DNA of 64,000 bases from Salinimicrobium sp963709775 (lineage in GTDB: Bacteria; Bacteroidota; Bacteroidia; Flavobacteriales; Flavobacteriaceae): contig CAVPXS010000017.1 in the NCBI GenBank assembly GCA_963709775.1, positions 467,002 to 531,001 of the forward strand. The letters are read 5' to 3'. Below the pieces are notes generated by a model. That model had not been told where the DNA came from and did no database searches. It saw nothing but the letters and a program-made list of their open reading frames with translations. Shown here piece by piece: positions 42,948 to 52,436 of this stretch. The position numbers were made by a program, and so were the translations under genes. The first letter of the stretch is position 1, and the number at the start of each line of letters is the position of its first letter.

Positions 42948-43689
42948 ATGAAAACACAAATCTTTAGTATCCTGTTTCTTACTGTCTTTATCAACGTTCA
43001 CTGCCAGGAACTTGACATAGAAAACATCAAAAAAAACGAAATAGACCTTTCGGTATCAGATTTAATAGATGGAGCATTCCAGTTTAAATATGAACGATTA
43101 TTAAGTGAGCATTTTTCTGTGGCATTAGGCGTGGGATATAAGGGAGAAGATGGATTAATTAGTTTGTCTGGGCTGGATACGGAAAAAATTAAAGACCAAT
43201 GAAATCAACTATTCGGGTTTTAAAATAATTCCTGAGGTACGTTACTATTTGAATAACAATGAGCATGCAGCAATGAAGGGGTTTTATTTGGGTGCGTATT
43301 TTAAATATTCCCAGTATCAATCAGATCTCAAGGGGAGATATATTAATGATGCTCTTGAAAATTTTGATATAGATTTTGATGCAGAGATTAAGATAGCCTC
43401 AATTGGGTTAATGGTTGGATATAAATTACCTCTATCTGAGAAGTTTTCGATAGATTTTTTAATTGCAGGTCCTGGTAGAGGTGCGTATAATATTTCGTTT
43501 GAGAATAAAAAAGATTTACCCGATGAATTTTATGATGACTTGAATGAGGCTATGGAAAACTATCATATTTTCGATTTCCTGGATGGTGATTTTAGGTTTA
43601 GTTCTGCCAATAGGAGATCCAAATTTAATGCTTTGTCGTTGAGGTACGGTATTTCGATTGGATATTCATTATTAAAGGATAAGCAATGA
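42948..43689 (+). pseudogene. Frameshifted outer-membrane beta-barrel gene
   Basis: The first frame gives a signal peptide and barrel start (MKTQIFSILFLTVFINVHCQ; FQFKYERLLSEHFSVALGVGYK) and stops at 43202. The continuation (NEINYSGFKIIPEVRYYLNN to GISIGYSLLKDKQ) is in another frame, joined at a poly-A tract (GAAAAAATTAAAG, about 43180). One base change restores a protein of about 245 residues resembling DUF3575-like barrel proteins. A sequencing error cannot be excluded. Confidence 0.75.
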
Positions 43690-43746
43690 TTTTATACATG
43701 TTGTTATCATAAACACTTTAACAATTTAATTGATATATCACAAAAA

Positions 43747-44424
43747 ATGAAGAATTCTGTCAAATTAATTTTAAGCCTAACGCTCATCCTATTGTTTAGT
43801 GGATGTTCAAGTGTAGAAGTATTAAACTCCTGGAAAGCTGATAGCGCAGACAGCGTTAAAGACAATAACTTTATAGTAATTGCAAGAACAGCGAATACCC
43901 AAGGACGAATTGCTTTTGAAAACGAGATAGTAAAACAGTTAACCGAAAAAGGCATGAAGGCCACCGCGAGTTTCACAAAATTCCCAAAATTAAATCCAGA
44001 TCAGGAAGTATCCGAGGAAAAAAAAGCTGAAATAGTAAAAATTTTGGAACAAGAAGGCTTTAATGCTGTGGTATTAACTGTTATTAAAGACGTTCAGGAA
44101 GTGACACAGACCACCCAGGATGGTGGTGGATATGCAGGCGGGAACTATTATGGCTATTACCCAAGATATTATGGAGGATTTAATAGATATTATTACCATC
44201 CAATGTCGTACTCGACCCTTGGAGTTTATGAACCGACGACTTATACAACCAGCACTTCAAAAAACTATATTCTTGAGACTGTTATTTATGACCTTGAGCA
44301 AACAGATGAAAAACAATTAGTGGCCGTAGTGACCTCTAAAATTGAAGATCCTGAAAATGCCTCAAGTGCAGCTGGACAATATGTGAAAGCAATTACTAAA
44401 AGTTTTGAAAACAGGGAAAAATAA
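43747..44424 (+). CDS. DUF4136-like lipoprotein
   Basis: A 225-residue predicted lipoprotein (LLFSGC, Cys20; then SSVEVLNSWK). The layout resembles the DUF4136 type: an N-terminal strand, a helical regulatory region, then a Tyr/Gly-rich linker (GGYAGGNYYGYYPRYYGGFN) and a C-terminal segment ILETVIYDLEQTDEKQLVAV. The linker is unusually aromatic. Function unknown. Confidence 0.7.
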   Translation: MKNSVKLILSLTLILLFSGCSSVEVLNSWKADSADSVKDNNFIVIARTANTQGRIAFENEIVKQLTEKGMKATASFTKFPKLNPDQEVSEEKKAEIVKILEQEGFNAVVLTVIKDVQEVTQTTQDGGGYAGGNYYGYYPRYYGGFNRYYYHPMSYSTLGVYEPTTYTTSTSKNYILETVIYDLEQTDEKQLVAVVTSKIEDPENASSAAGQYVKAITKSFENREK

Positions 44425-44531
44425 AACCACATTCTTATTTAAACCAGCGGAGTAAAAGAGCCTGTTTATGATTACGCAACAGGGCTTTCACATACAACCC
44501 ACTTGATCGTGTTGGTCTAAGATATATCCAT

Positions 44532-44570
44532 CGACTAATATTATTTTCTTCGACTAATATTATTTTCCTT
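44532..44570 (+). repeat. Short tandem repeat upstream of the 44569 gene
   Basis: CGACTAATATTATTTTC occurs twice with a 20-21 base period, directly ahead of the TTG start. It could affect transcription or be a replication-slippage duplication. Confidence 0.6.
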
Positions 44571-45480
44571 GAAAACGTTATTGCTGCCTGTATGTATTCT
44601 ATTCTTCTTTTTTTGTTCGAAGGCCGTATCACAAGATATTGAGCCCAGGCGATGGACTGCCTTGCCTTTAAAAACCAACTTTATTGGGGTGGGATATAGT
44701 TATACCAATGGAAAGATATTCTTTGATCCTGTACTGGATGTAGAAAATGCCTCGGTAGATGTGAACAATATCGTAATAGAGTATATCCGACCATTTAGAA
44801 TTGGAAAAAAACAAGGGCGGATGGATGTGAGAGTTCCTTATTCCATTGCACGATGGGAAGGGGATTTATCGGGCAATCCAACATCGGTAAAGCGAAATGG
44901 ATTTTCCGACCCACGCATTCGACTTTCGGTAAATCTTCTGGGGCCTTCAGCAATGGAACCCAAAGAGATGCGCGACTATTTAATGACCCACCCTGTATAT
45001 ACCATCGTGGGTGTATCTCTTTCAGTAACAATGCCTTTTGGTCAATATTATAATGACAAGTTGCTCAATTTGGGACAGAACCGATTTGTATTCCGACCAC
45101 AGGCCGGCTTTGTGCATAGCTGGAGAAATTGGTCCTATGAGCTAACGGCATCCTTGTATCTATTTACGGACAATAACGACTTTTTTAATGGAGGCACCCG
45201 AGAGCAAAATCCAGTGTTTGCAATGCAAACACATCTTATTCGAAGGTTTGACCATGGTTTGTGGGCCTCGTTGAGCCTTGGGACCGGGATGCTAGGGGAA
45301 TCATTGGTTAATAATCAACCGAATAGGGATGATAGAGAAGACCTTCTGTTAGCATTGTCATCAGGGTTGTCTATTACAGCAAAACAGGCATTAAAAGTTG
45401 TTTATATGCGAACTCAAACCCTGAACGATATCGGAGGTGACACAGACACATTTGCGATTATATGGTCTTCAGCTTTTTGA
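44569..45480 (+). CDS. Outer-membrane beta-barrel protein, transporter-like
   Basis: A 303-residue exported protein, TTG start, signal peptide about 1-21. Barrel strands are visible (TNFIGVGYSYTNGKIFFDPV, RMDVRVPYSIARW, HPVYTIVGVSLSVTMPFGQY, WSYELTASLYLFT), and it ends TFAIIWSSAF with a C-terminal Phe. The pattern fits MetA/phenol-degradation-type transporter proteins. A tandem 21-base repeat sits just before the start, and TTG is the only start that precedes the signal. Confidence 0.75.
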   Translation: MKTLLLPVCILFFFFCSKAVSQDIEPRRWTALPLKTNFIGVGYSYTNGKIFFDPVLDVENASVDVNNIVIEYIRPFRIGKKQGRMDVRVPYSIARWEGDLSGNPTSVKRNGFSDPRIRLSVNLLGPSAMEPKEMRDYLMTHPVYTIVGVSLSVTMPFGQYYNDKLLNLGQNRFVFRPQAGFVHSWRNWSYELTASLYLFTDNNDFFNGGTREQNPVFAMQTHLIRRFDHGLWASLSLGTGMLGESLVNNQPNRDDREDLLLALSSGLSITAKQALKVVYMRTQTLNDIGGDTDTFAIIWSSAF

Positions 45481-45586
45481 AAGACAGGATCATTTAGAAT
45501 TTTTTTATATGGATGTAAATTCATACGATCCAATAATAAGAGTGATCGTATTGAACTCTATGACTAAATTTTAATACCATTTTCAA

Positions 45587-46198
45587 ATGAAAAAAATGAT
45601 ATCTTTTATAAAGACAACGATCATTGGGGGCTTATTTTTTATTATCCCCATATTTTTGGTGATCTACCTGACGGTAAAGATAGTGGTCACTTTTAGAAAA
45701 TTAGTTGCTCCTTTAGCAGACAAAATCAATGTGTCCTTCTTTGGGGAAGAAATAGGTTCAAGAGTGATTGCCGTAGTATTGTTGATTATTCTATGTTTTA
45801 TTGCAGGGATCTTTGCAAGGGCAAAAAAGGCCATAAGGTTAAAAGATTGGTTTGAAGATCACATACTCTCCAATATCCCAGGGTATACCTTGATAAAAGG
45901 AATGACTGAAGCCGCAGCTGGATTGGATTCTAAACATTTAAAAGAAGTGGTCCTGGTAAATTTAGAAGAGGTTTGGCAGATTGGATTTTTAGTGGAGCGT
46001 ATTGACGAACAACTTACTGTAGTGTTTATCCCAAGTGCACCAAATCCTATGGCAGGTGATGTGGTTATTGTAAAATGGGATCGATTGAAAATGTTGGATA
46101 TTGGTGAAATCAGTGTGATAAAACTTTATAGGAAATTAGGTTGTGACTCCAAGAAAATCCTCAAAGGAAAACTGAATATAGCAATGTTTGAAAAATAA
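45587..46198 (+). CDS. DUF502 family membrane protein
   Basis: A 203-residue protein of the DUF502 family. Two N-terminal TM helices (about 11-33 and 58-77) precede SNIPGYTLIKG, the family motif I-P-x-x-x-x-(I/V)-Y, and a C-terminal domain with FIPSAPNPMAGDVVIV, matching the family's P-x-P-x-x-G signature. Function unknown. Confidence 0.85.
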   Translation: MKKMISFIKTTIIGGLFFIIPIFLVIYLTVKIVVTFRKLVAPLADKINVSFFGEEIGSRVIAVVLLIILCFIAGIFARAKKAIRLKDWFEDHILSNIPGYTLIKGMTEAAAGLDSKHLKEVVLVNLEEVWQIGFLVERIDEQLTVVFIPSAPNPMAGDVVIVKWDRLKMLDIGEISVIKLYRKLGCDSKKILKGKLNIAMFEK

Positions 46199-46295
46199 TA
46201 ATCGCGGGTTGATCCATAAAGTATAAAATCTTTAAAATTGGAATAACCAGATCATTTTCTAACGTAGACTATATTGAATCAAATGAAGGATAAGT

Positions 46296-46669
46296 CCAAG
46301 AATTGATTTTGGGAAATTTCTCATAAGTAGTAATAAATTATACCTGGGATTAAGTATAGGGTTTACCTATCACATTGAGAATTATTTAGATGAGACATTG
46401 AACAAAACCTCAAGCGAAGTAGTTTTGGCTTCCAGTTTTAACATGTTCGCTTTTAAGGACATTGATATCAATACAGGTGTGGATTAATTTATAAGCCTAT
46501 CCGGGAAAGGAAGATTTCGAAAAGATTACGATATAACCGTTAAATACAATTTACCTTATGATTTTTATATTAAATTTGGTTAAACCTTAAATTTTGATAA
46601 CCAACCGCTATTGAGGGGAATAATTTTGATTATATCTTTAACAGTGGTATTGGATGGAAATTTGACTAG
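46296..46669 (+). pseudogene. Degraded DUF481-like outer-membrane protein (C-terminal part)
   Basis: In one frame the sequence reads KLYLGLSIGFTYHIENYLDE, then NMFAFKDIDINTGVD, a stop, SGKGRFRKDYDITVKYNLPY, DFYIKFG, a stop and TLNFDNQPLL. After a frameshift it ends FDYIFNSGIGWKF. This is the C-terminal portion of a DUF481-type protein (K-Y-x-L-P-x-D-F-Y-I-K-x-G signature). Two TAA codons and one frameshift break it, and no N-terminus is found upstream. Confidence 0.75.
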
Positions 46670-46681
46670 TCTAATAATATC

Positions 46682-47155
46682 GTGAGAACATTTTTTAAAA
46701 TTATTATCTGCGTACCAATCATTACGACATTCCTTATTTCACTAATCTTTATAGGGTTAGGGGTATATGAAACTTCGCAAGGATTAATAGGTGTCTTAGA
46801 TGGACTTGTAGGTACGAACGCGAGACCTGGATTATTGCTTTTTCAGTCATTAGATCTATTTTTGATAGGATTTCTGTTTTTAATTTTCTCTTTAGGATTT
46901 GCGCAACTTTTTATACCTAGACCTTCAAAAATTATATCACTTGTGGAAAATATTTCACCTAAATGGTTGCATGTAGAAAACTTTACCCAGCTTAAGTTAA
47001 TTCTGTGGGATACAGTTTTAACTACTTTGGTTGTTTTGTTTATCGTAGATGTTTTCAGACTGAACAATGAATATGATTGGAGTTTAACGATTTTACCGAT
47101 TACTATTTTCCTCATTTCATTCGGTAAATATCTCATTATAAAATCCAAAAAATAA
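46682..47155 (+). CDS. UPF0114 (YqhA-like) membrane protein
   Basis: A 157-residue protein with GTG start and four TM helices (about 8-30, 52-76, 104-122 and 133-150). The third-helix signature SLDLFLIGFLFLIFSLGFAQLFI (split SLDLFLIGFLF / LIFSLGFAQLF) matches the UPF0114 family. Located after the DUF481 remnant. Function unknown. Confidence 0.75.
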   Translation: MRTFFKIIICVPIITTFLISLIFIGLGVYETSQGLIGVLDGLVGTNARPGLLLFQSLDLFLIGFLFLIFSLGFAQLFIPRPSKIISLVENISPKWLHVENFTQLKLILWDTVLTTLVVLFIVDVFRLNNEYDWSLTILPITIFLISFGKYLIIKSKK

Positions 47156-47619
47156 AAAAAGTTAGAACAACACAACTATCCTTACACAAACACGTTCTGC
47201 TCATACCTGGTATTCAAGGGCACATTATCTGCAGCCAAGAATATGTTCCAGTAGATTCACAGCTTTAACAATTACCAGGGCTCCAAAAAAACTTTGAAGA
47301 GTTATAGAATTCAACCTCATATTCCTTTAGCAGTAAAACCTTAATGATCATAAGTGCTCGTTCTATAAAGATTTTTTTATAACTTATTTTTTCAATTAAT
47401 TATCATTCGGTGGCACATTATGGCTTTAAGCCTGCTTTCGCTTTTTTTACGAATTTCAAGTTAGAAGTCACATAAAATTATTTTGACTAATCCTGAAATT
47501 TTTCGGAAATCTTTTGAATCGGAAATAATGGGTTAAGTTTATTGTTATAGGTTGAATTCAGATTGCCTCGAATTTCAACTCCTGTCGTTTTATACCAATT
47601 GATGAAAATGGAATAAATT
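47156..47619. other. Intergenic stretch, nothing recognised
   Basis: About 460 bp of AT-rich DNA between convergent genes. No ORF, repeat or attC-like sequence was recognised. Confidence 0.5.
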
Positions 47620-47874
47620 TTAGTTAAGACTATTTCCCTTTGTGGTGATTATCTTTAAGATTTCATTTTCCAGATCTTCCTGTAGTTCTTCATATTCTTT
47701 AATCTGCATATTCTTATAAGCAAATTTCCTTTTTTTCAATTCAAGTAGTTTGCTTGCACATAACATGTAGTCCTTACACAATTCCCGGAAATCTGAATTT
47801 GTAATAAAAAGATCTTCTATAGTATTCTCAAAAGCCGGAAACAATTGAATTATAGAATTTAAGTTTATATGCAT
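47620..47874 (-). CDS. Small helical protein (84 aa)
   Basis: An 84-residue, highly charged helical protein: FPAFENTIEDLFITNSDFRE, then LCKDYMLCASKLLELKKRKF and EYEELQEDLENEILKIITTK. The pattern (two Cys, an E-L-x-x-E-L C-terminal coiled coil) is one I associate with uncharacterised small proteins found in many proteobacteria and Bacteroidota. No function known. Confidence 0.65.
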   Translation of the reverse strand: MHINLNSIIQLFPAFENTIEDLFITNSDFRELCKDYMLCASKLLELKKRKFAYKNMQIKEYEELQEDLENEILKIITTKGNSLN

Positions 47875-47987
47875 CTCTATTGGCTTAAAATTATTTGAGT
47901 AAATACTGTTGAAGTAAAAGGATTATGAAATCCTTATTAGCTGATTTCTTTATGAAACAGTTGTTATGATCGTAGGCTTAAATCCTC

Positions 47988-49109
47988 TTAAAAGTGTTCG
48001 GCAAAACCGAAATAAATGAGATGCGAATTTAAACCAATACCATAGTCGAATCTAATATTAAGCCTGGGTTGCAATTCATATCTAATCCCAAAACCTCCAT
48101 TGGGTAAGACATTTTTAAGAGTAGCCTTGCCAAATTCTTCATTTATTCCTCCAGATCCAGCGAAAAGCACCATTCCGAATTTTGAAGGATCTCCATTTTG
48201 CGAATAGAACTTATGTCGATATTCTGCTAATAAATACCCCAGACTTTTGTCTCTGAATCTCCCCCAGTAATATCCTCTTAGATCATAAGGCCCAAACTGA
48301 TTCATCTCATTGTAGGGTACATCTCCTCCAGATAACTTTGTCTTTAGCCAAATAGCCAGAATTCGTTGTTTTTCTTCAGAAAGGGAAAGATATTTTCGTA
48401 TATCTATATCGATCTGTGAATAATCATTTTCTCCACCTAAAATATTTGAATAGGTTGTAAGCGTTACCGATAAAAAAATCCCCTCTAAAGCATTTTGAGG
48501 AAAATCCCGGGAATCGTGTTGAATGACTAAGCCTATACCAGAATTATAATTATCCGGACCAAAATTTAAATAATCCGGATCTTGTAACATCTTAGGATTA
48601 GGATCTTCAACAATAGTCTGATTTAAGTCTAGTCTTATTCCCAGAAATATATTATCCTCAATTTCATAAACTGCCCGGGTATCGAATTGAAACCATTTCT
48701 TAGTATAGGCAGTAGTTGAATCACTTTGTGGAGTATCTTTACCATTTTCGTAACCCACCCCATAATAATGGTCGTTCATATCGCGATATCCCCAATCTGA
48801 ATAAATCCTTAATTTATTATTCATCCAATAGGTTGCCCAGTTCGCTTTTATTGAGATAGCTCCTTTAAAACCATAAGTAATTCCCATAGGGACAGATGAC
48901 CGTATTAATAAAGTATCAGATTTTTTGGTTCTAAAAGACCACAACACACCACCTCCAATATTAAACCCAAGTTCTGGAGTATAACCGGGGAAAACCATAG
49001 GACTGAAATACTTATCTTTGGACACTTTAGGTGTGTCTGCTTCCTCCTGCGCCAGGCCATGATTTCCCACCATTATTAAAACAATCGATAGGATGATCAT
49101 TGACTTCAT
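47988..49109 (-). CDS. Omp85/BamA-like outer-membrane protein
   Basis: A 373-residue exported protein with a signal peptide (about 1-20). A 'surface antigen' barrel with FPGYTPELGFNIGGGVLW at the start, QHDSRDFPQNALEGIFL mid-protein and GYYWGRFRDKS (the conserved R-G-x-F/R-D barrel motif) is followed by LLAEYRHKF and a C-terminal FGFAEHF ending in Phe. POTRA domains are absent, so this is a short Omp85-type protein. Its promoter region contains a palindrome shared with the 51514 gene. Confidence 0.85.
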   Translation of the reverse strand: MKSMIILSIVLIMVGNHGLAQEEADTPKVSKDKYFSPMVFPGYTPELGFNIGGGVLWSFRTKKSDTLLIRSSVPMGITYGFKGAISIKANWATYWMNNKLRIYSDWGYRDMNDHYYGVGYENGKDTPQSDSTTAYTKKWFQFDTRAVYEIEDNIFLGIRLDLNQTIVEDPNPKMLQDPDYLNFGPDNYNSGIGLVIQHDSRDFPQNALEGIFLSVTLTTYSNILGGENDYSQIDIDIRKYLSLSEEKQRILAIWLKTKLSGGDVPYNEMNQFGPYDLRGYYWGRFRDKSLGYLLAEYRHKFYSQNGDPSKFGMVLFAGSGGINEEFGKATLKNVLPNGGFGIRYELQPRLNIRFDYGIGLNSHLIYFGFAEHF

Positions 49110-49429
49110 TAGAATTTATTTATTTTAATAAAAAGGAGGCAATTGGTCAGGACGAAAATTAGAAAAAAGAGCAGTTCCATTTAAAGCACTATTCGGTGTA
49201 ATTAAGAAAAACTAAAACTCAGAGTCCTGAATATTCAAACCTATTATTATAGCTTAAATTTAGACTAGCTTTTATTAGTATGTAAGTGTAACACCGTTAC
49301 TTAACCGTAAAATAGAACTGGAATAGAAGTTTTTTGGAATAAACTGAAAAGAAGATCCTGCGTGAATTTTTATAAATATAAATAAAAATGAAGTAAAATA
49401 AAGTATTCAGAGAGTTTCAGTTTCCTCAG
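49110..49429 (-). promoter_or_regulatory. Intergenic region with palindromic site upstream of the Omp85-like gene
   Basis: Contains ACCGTTACTTAACCGT at 49293-49308, about 185 bp upstream of the gene on the minus strand. A related perfect palindrome ACCGTTAAGTAACGGT lies at 51403 upstream of the 51514 gene. Candidate operators of the regulator encoded between them. Confidence 0.55.
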
Positions 49430-51067
49430 CTAGTTTTTGAGCCCTGCCTTATCCAAACCTTCAAGAATATGATCTACTAAGTCGCTATCTAATAAGATCA
49501 TTTCCAGATATTTTTTAATATTATTTCTAATTACCGGAAACTTTTTTGAAAACTCCTTTATTTCATTCTGAACATCTTTTTCCTGACCTAATTGGCCCTT
49601 GGCTGCAATTGCAGTTAACTGGTTATAGAATATATCGGCATGAGTTATAAAAGACGCTTCCTCTAAGGCTTTTACATATTCTTTCTTTTTATAATATATA
49701 AAAAATGCACCCAGATGGATCCACCAGGGAGTAAACACGATATGTTTCTTAGCATTATCCATGAATTTCTGGGCAGACTCATATTCACCAAGACAGGCAA
49801 AACCAAAGCTTAAAGTAGCCATTAAAGATGCACTTGCTGGATTCATTTCAAGTACATATTCAAAAGCATGTTTTGCTTCCGCTTTATTTTTCAAAAATAA
49901 TTGTACCCAGCCATAAGCGAGCCATCCTCGTTCGCAAAAAGGATCTACCTCTATAGATTTCTTGGCCAGCTTATATCCAACCTTTAATGGCTCTTCAATG
50001 CTAGGCCAGCCTAAGGCATGCACATCAAGATAAATTATGGATAATAGACCAAGGCAGCTTGCACAATCCGGGTTACTTTTTAACTCATTTTCTAAAGCTT
50101 CGCGTGTTTCGAAATAACTTTTCTTGGAGAAATTTATATGAAAGTAATAATTCCACAATTCGACGTTAAAAGAAGGTGTATAAGATCCATTGATGAATTT
50201 TTTTATACTTTTTCGGAATATAAGACCATATTCTCCGCCGAGCAGCAAATAAAGATCCTTCACAATTTCATCCTGGATTTTAATAAGATCCTCTCGAATT
50301 AAATTATAGGAATAGCTTTTTGACCATATTTCATTGCCTAGATTTGTTTCTACCAATCCAACGCTAATTTTGATCTCATGTTGGGTACTTCGTACAGATC
50401 CTTTTATTAAATAATTTAGATCAACAAGGTTGGGGTCGGCATCGTCTAATCCATATTTTATCATGGAACAATGAGACATAACGCTAATGTTCTGAAACCT
50501 GCTGAATTGATGAGTAATTTCTTCACCGAACCCATCTACAAAATATTGAAGCGAATTATCTGAACATAAATTGCGAAATGGTAAAACCCCTATGCTAAGC
50601 AATTTAGAAATAGTTTCATTTGCGGTAAACTTTTCTTCGTTGTCTTTAATTTCTACTTTCAATTGATCTGCCAGGATAAATACCGGCACATAGGACCCCT
50701 TATACATTTCTATTTTAATAGGATCATCGCTTCCTATATCCTTATAATATTCAGTTAAAAGCCGTCTTAACCGGCCGGCATGAATTCTCACTATTGCATC
50801 GATCTGAGGATTAAAATCTGAATTTTTGCCTAGTGCACTAACAGCGATTGTATATTCTTTAAGAATATCTGCATTGCCTTCCAGGGTTTCTTTCACAACA
50901 AATTCGAGGAAATTAGATAAGACCCGGGATGAATTAAACAAATCGCTGGAAAGAATAGAATCCAATTGTTTTTTAACCTGATCATTTAGGTTTGGAGAAA
51001 GGTTTGATATTTGTTGCTCTCGAATTATCATGGGTTCTGAAGGACTACAATTCGTTTTAATATTCAT
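49430..51067 (-). CDS. Transcriptional regulator with TolB/FlgO-like and TPR segments (CadC-like architecture)
   Basis: A 545-residue protein. Residues 30-120 resemble the N-terminal region common to adenylate-cyclase-like/CadC-type regulators: ILSSDLFNSSRVLSNFLEFVV, LKEYTIAVSALG and IVRIHAGRLRRLLTEYYKD. Residues 150-300 match the FlgO/TolB-like section (IGVLPFRNLCSD, FVDGFGEEITHQ, YLIKGSVRS). The rest is TPR-like (YVLEMNPASASLMATLSFGF). No TM helix is apparent, unlike classical CadC. Likely a sensory DNA-binding protein. Confidence 0.7.
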   Translation of the reverse strand: MNIKTNCSPSEPMIIREQQISNLSPNLNDQVKKQLDSILSSDLFNSSRVLSNFLEFVVKETLEGNADILKEYTIAVSALGKNSDFNPQIDAIVRIHAGRLRRLLTEYYKDIGSDDPIKIEMYKGSYVPVFILADQLKVEIKDNEEKFTANETISKLLSIGVLPFRNLCSDNSLQYFVDGFGEEITHQFSRFQNISVMSHCSMIKYGLDDADPNLVDLNYLIKGSVRSTQHEIKISVGLVETNLGNEIWSKSYSYNLIREDLIKIQDEIVKDLYLLLGGEYGLIFRKSIKKFINGSYTPSFNVELWNYYFHINFSKKSYFETREALENELKSNPDCASCLGLLSIIYLDVHALGWPSIEEPLKVGYKLAKKSIEVDPFCERGWLAYGWVQLFLKNKAEAKHAFEYVLEMNPASASLMATLSFGFACLGEYESAQKFMDNAKKHIVFTPWWIHLGAFFIYYKKKEYVKALEEASFITHADIFYNQLTAIAAKGQLGQEKDVQNEIKEFSKKFPVIRNNIKKYLEMILLDSDLVDHILEGLDKAGLKN

Positions 51068-51513
51068 AGAAAATGCTTAGGATAGAATATTCATTCTCAA
51101 ATTATTTCTTTCCAGGTTCCTGCATATAATGAGTTATCTAATGGTAAAGTTCTAAACCTATTGGGAGGAAATCTATAGGCCTGTCGATTTTAATGAGATA
51201 GAGCGGTTTATGGTTCTATACATTTAATAATTATAATTCCCCATGAAGATAATACAATATATTTTACCATCCTAACCAGAGCGCTCTATTACAGTGTTTT
51301 AGGTGTCTATTTGTTTGCCAGGTAAATTCAATAGAACTTTGGTCTCGCACTCTTCATTAAAGCACAAGGTCCCCCCCGTTCTGTTATTAATTCAGCATTT
51401 TAACCGTTAAGTAACGGTATTAAACTTATATCAACACTAAAATCAGCCTACATTAGAACTTCCCTAATTGATAATAATAGATTTCCAGGAATTAACCAAT
51501 ATAATTCTCAATA
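51068..51513. promoter_or_regulatory. Divergent promoter region
   Basis: About 450 bp between the regulator (minus) and the 51514 gene (plus), containing the palindrome ACCGTTA-AG-TAACGGT at 51403-51418. No ORF seen. Confidence 0.6.
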
Positions 51514-52296
51514 ATGAAAAAGTTAGCAAAATTTGGCAAACTCTTGTTATTATTATTTTTTCTTGTTTATGCTGGAACTCACCAGAGTTTTGCACAAACC
51601 GAGGTGGTAGTAAATGAGTGGAATTTTCTTTCAGAAATCTATATAATGTTTCCCAATATAGATGGGGAAACAGGTATTGGCAATGAAGTTACGGTAGATG
51701 TAGATGCAAATACCAGTGATGTATTTGAACAGCTCAAATTTGGAGCAATGGTATATTTAGAGGCTGGCAAGGGCAAATGGTCAATTACTTCTGATCTGGT
51801 ATATATGGATATTGAAAAAGATGTTTTGCCTAACCGAATAATCAATTCCGGATCAATAAATCTGGATCAATTTATTTGGGAAATAGCCGGTTTATACAGC
51901 ATATTACCTATTCTGGATGTGGGAATTGGCGGCAGACTGGTTAATCTGAAAACAGACATAGAGGCAAACCGAAGAACTTTGCAAAATGGTGATCAGGATA
52001 TAAATGCAGGAATATCCGAAACTTTTTATGATCCGGTAATTATCTCAAGGTTTAAGAAAATTATCAATAACAGGTGGCCTGTCCAAATCCGGGGAGATCT
52101 TGGGGGCTTTGGAATAGGATCAGATTTTACCTGGCAATTACAGGCTTATGCAGGTTATAGATTTACCGAGCTTTTTCAAATTACAGTCGGTTACCGTAGT
52201 ATTTCTTTTGACTACGACAAAGGTACAGATAGAGAAAGGTTCATTTTCGATATCGTAGAACAAGGCCCTGTATTAAGATTAGGTTTTAATTTCTAA
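51514..52296 (+). CDS. Outer-membrane beta-barrel protein
   Basis: A 260-residue exported protein with a signal peptide (about 1-27, ending QSFAQ). Typical barrel strands follow (FGAMVYLEAGKGKWSITSDLVY, LYSILPILDVGIGGRLV, WQLQAYAGYRFTELFQITVGY), with a C-terminal VLRLGFNF ending in Phe. Function unknown. A palindromic site lies about 100 bp upstream. Confidence 0.75.
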   Translation: MKKLAKFGKLLLLLFFLVYAGTHQSFAQTEVVVNEWNFLSEIYIMFPNIDGETGIGNEVTVDVDANTSDVFEQLKFGAMVYLEAGKGKWSITSDLVYMDIEKDVLPNRIINSGSINLDQFIWEIAGLYSILPILDVGIGGRLVNLKTDIEANRRTLQNGDQDINAGISETFYDPVIISRFKKIINNRWPVQIRGDLGGFGIGSDFTWQLQAYAGYRFTELFQITVGYRSISFDYDKGTDRERFIFDIVEQGPVLRLGFNF

Positions 52297-52436
52297 CATC
52301 TTAGATATGCTTACAGCAAGAATGACATATGATTCAATTGAAAAATTGGCAATTGATTCAATTAGAGCAATCGCAAAATTAAATTGATGATCCGCTTCGC
52401 AAAGATTGAAAATGAAGTAGGAAAAATTATTGCCAT

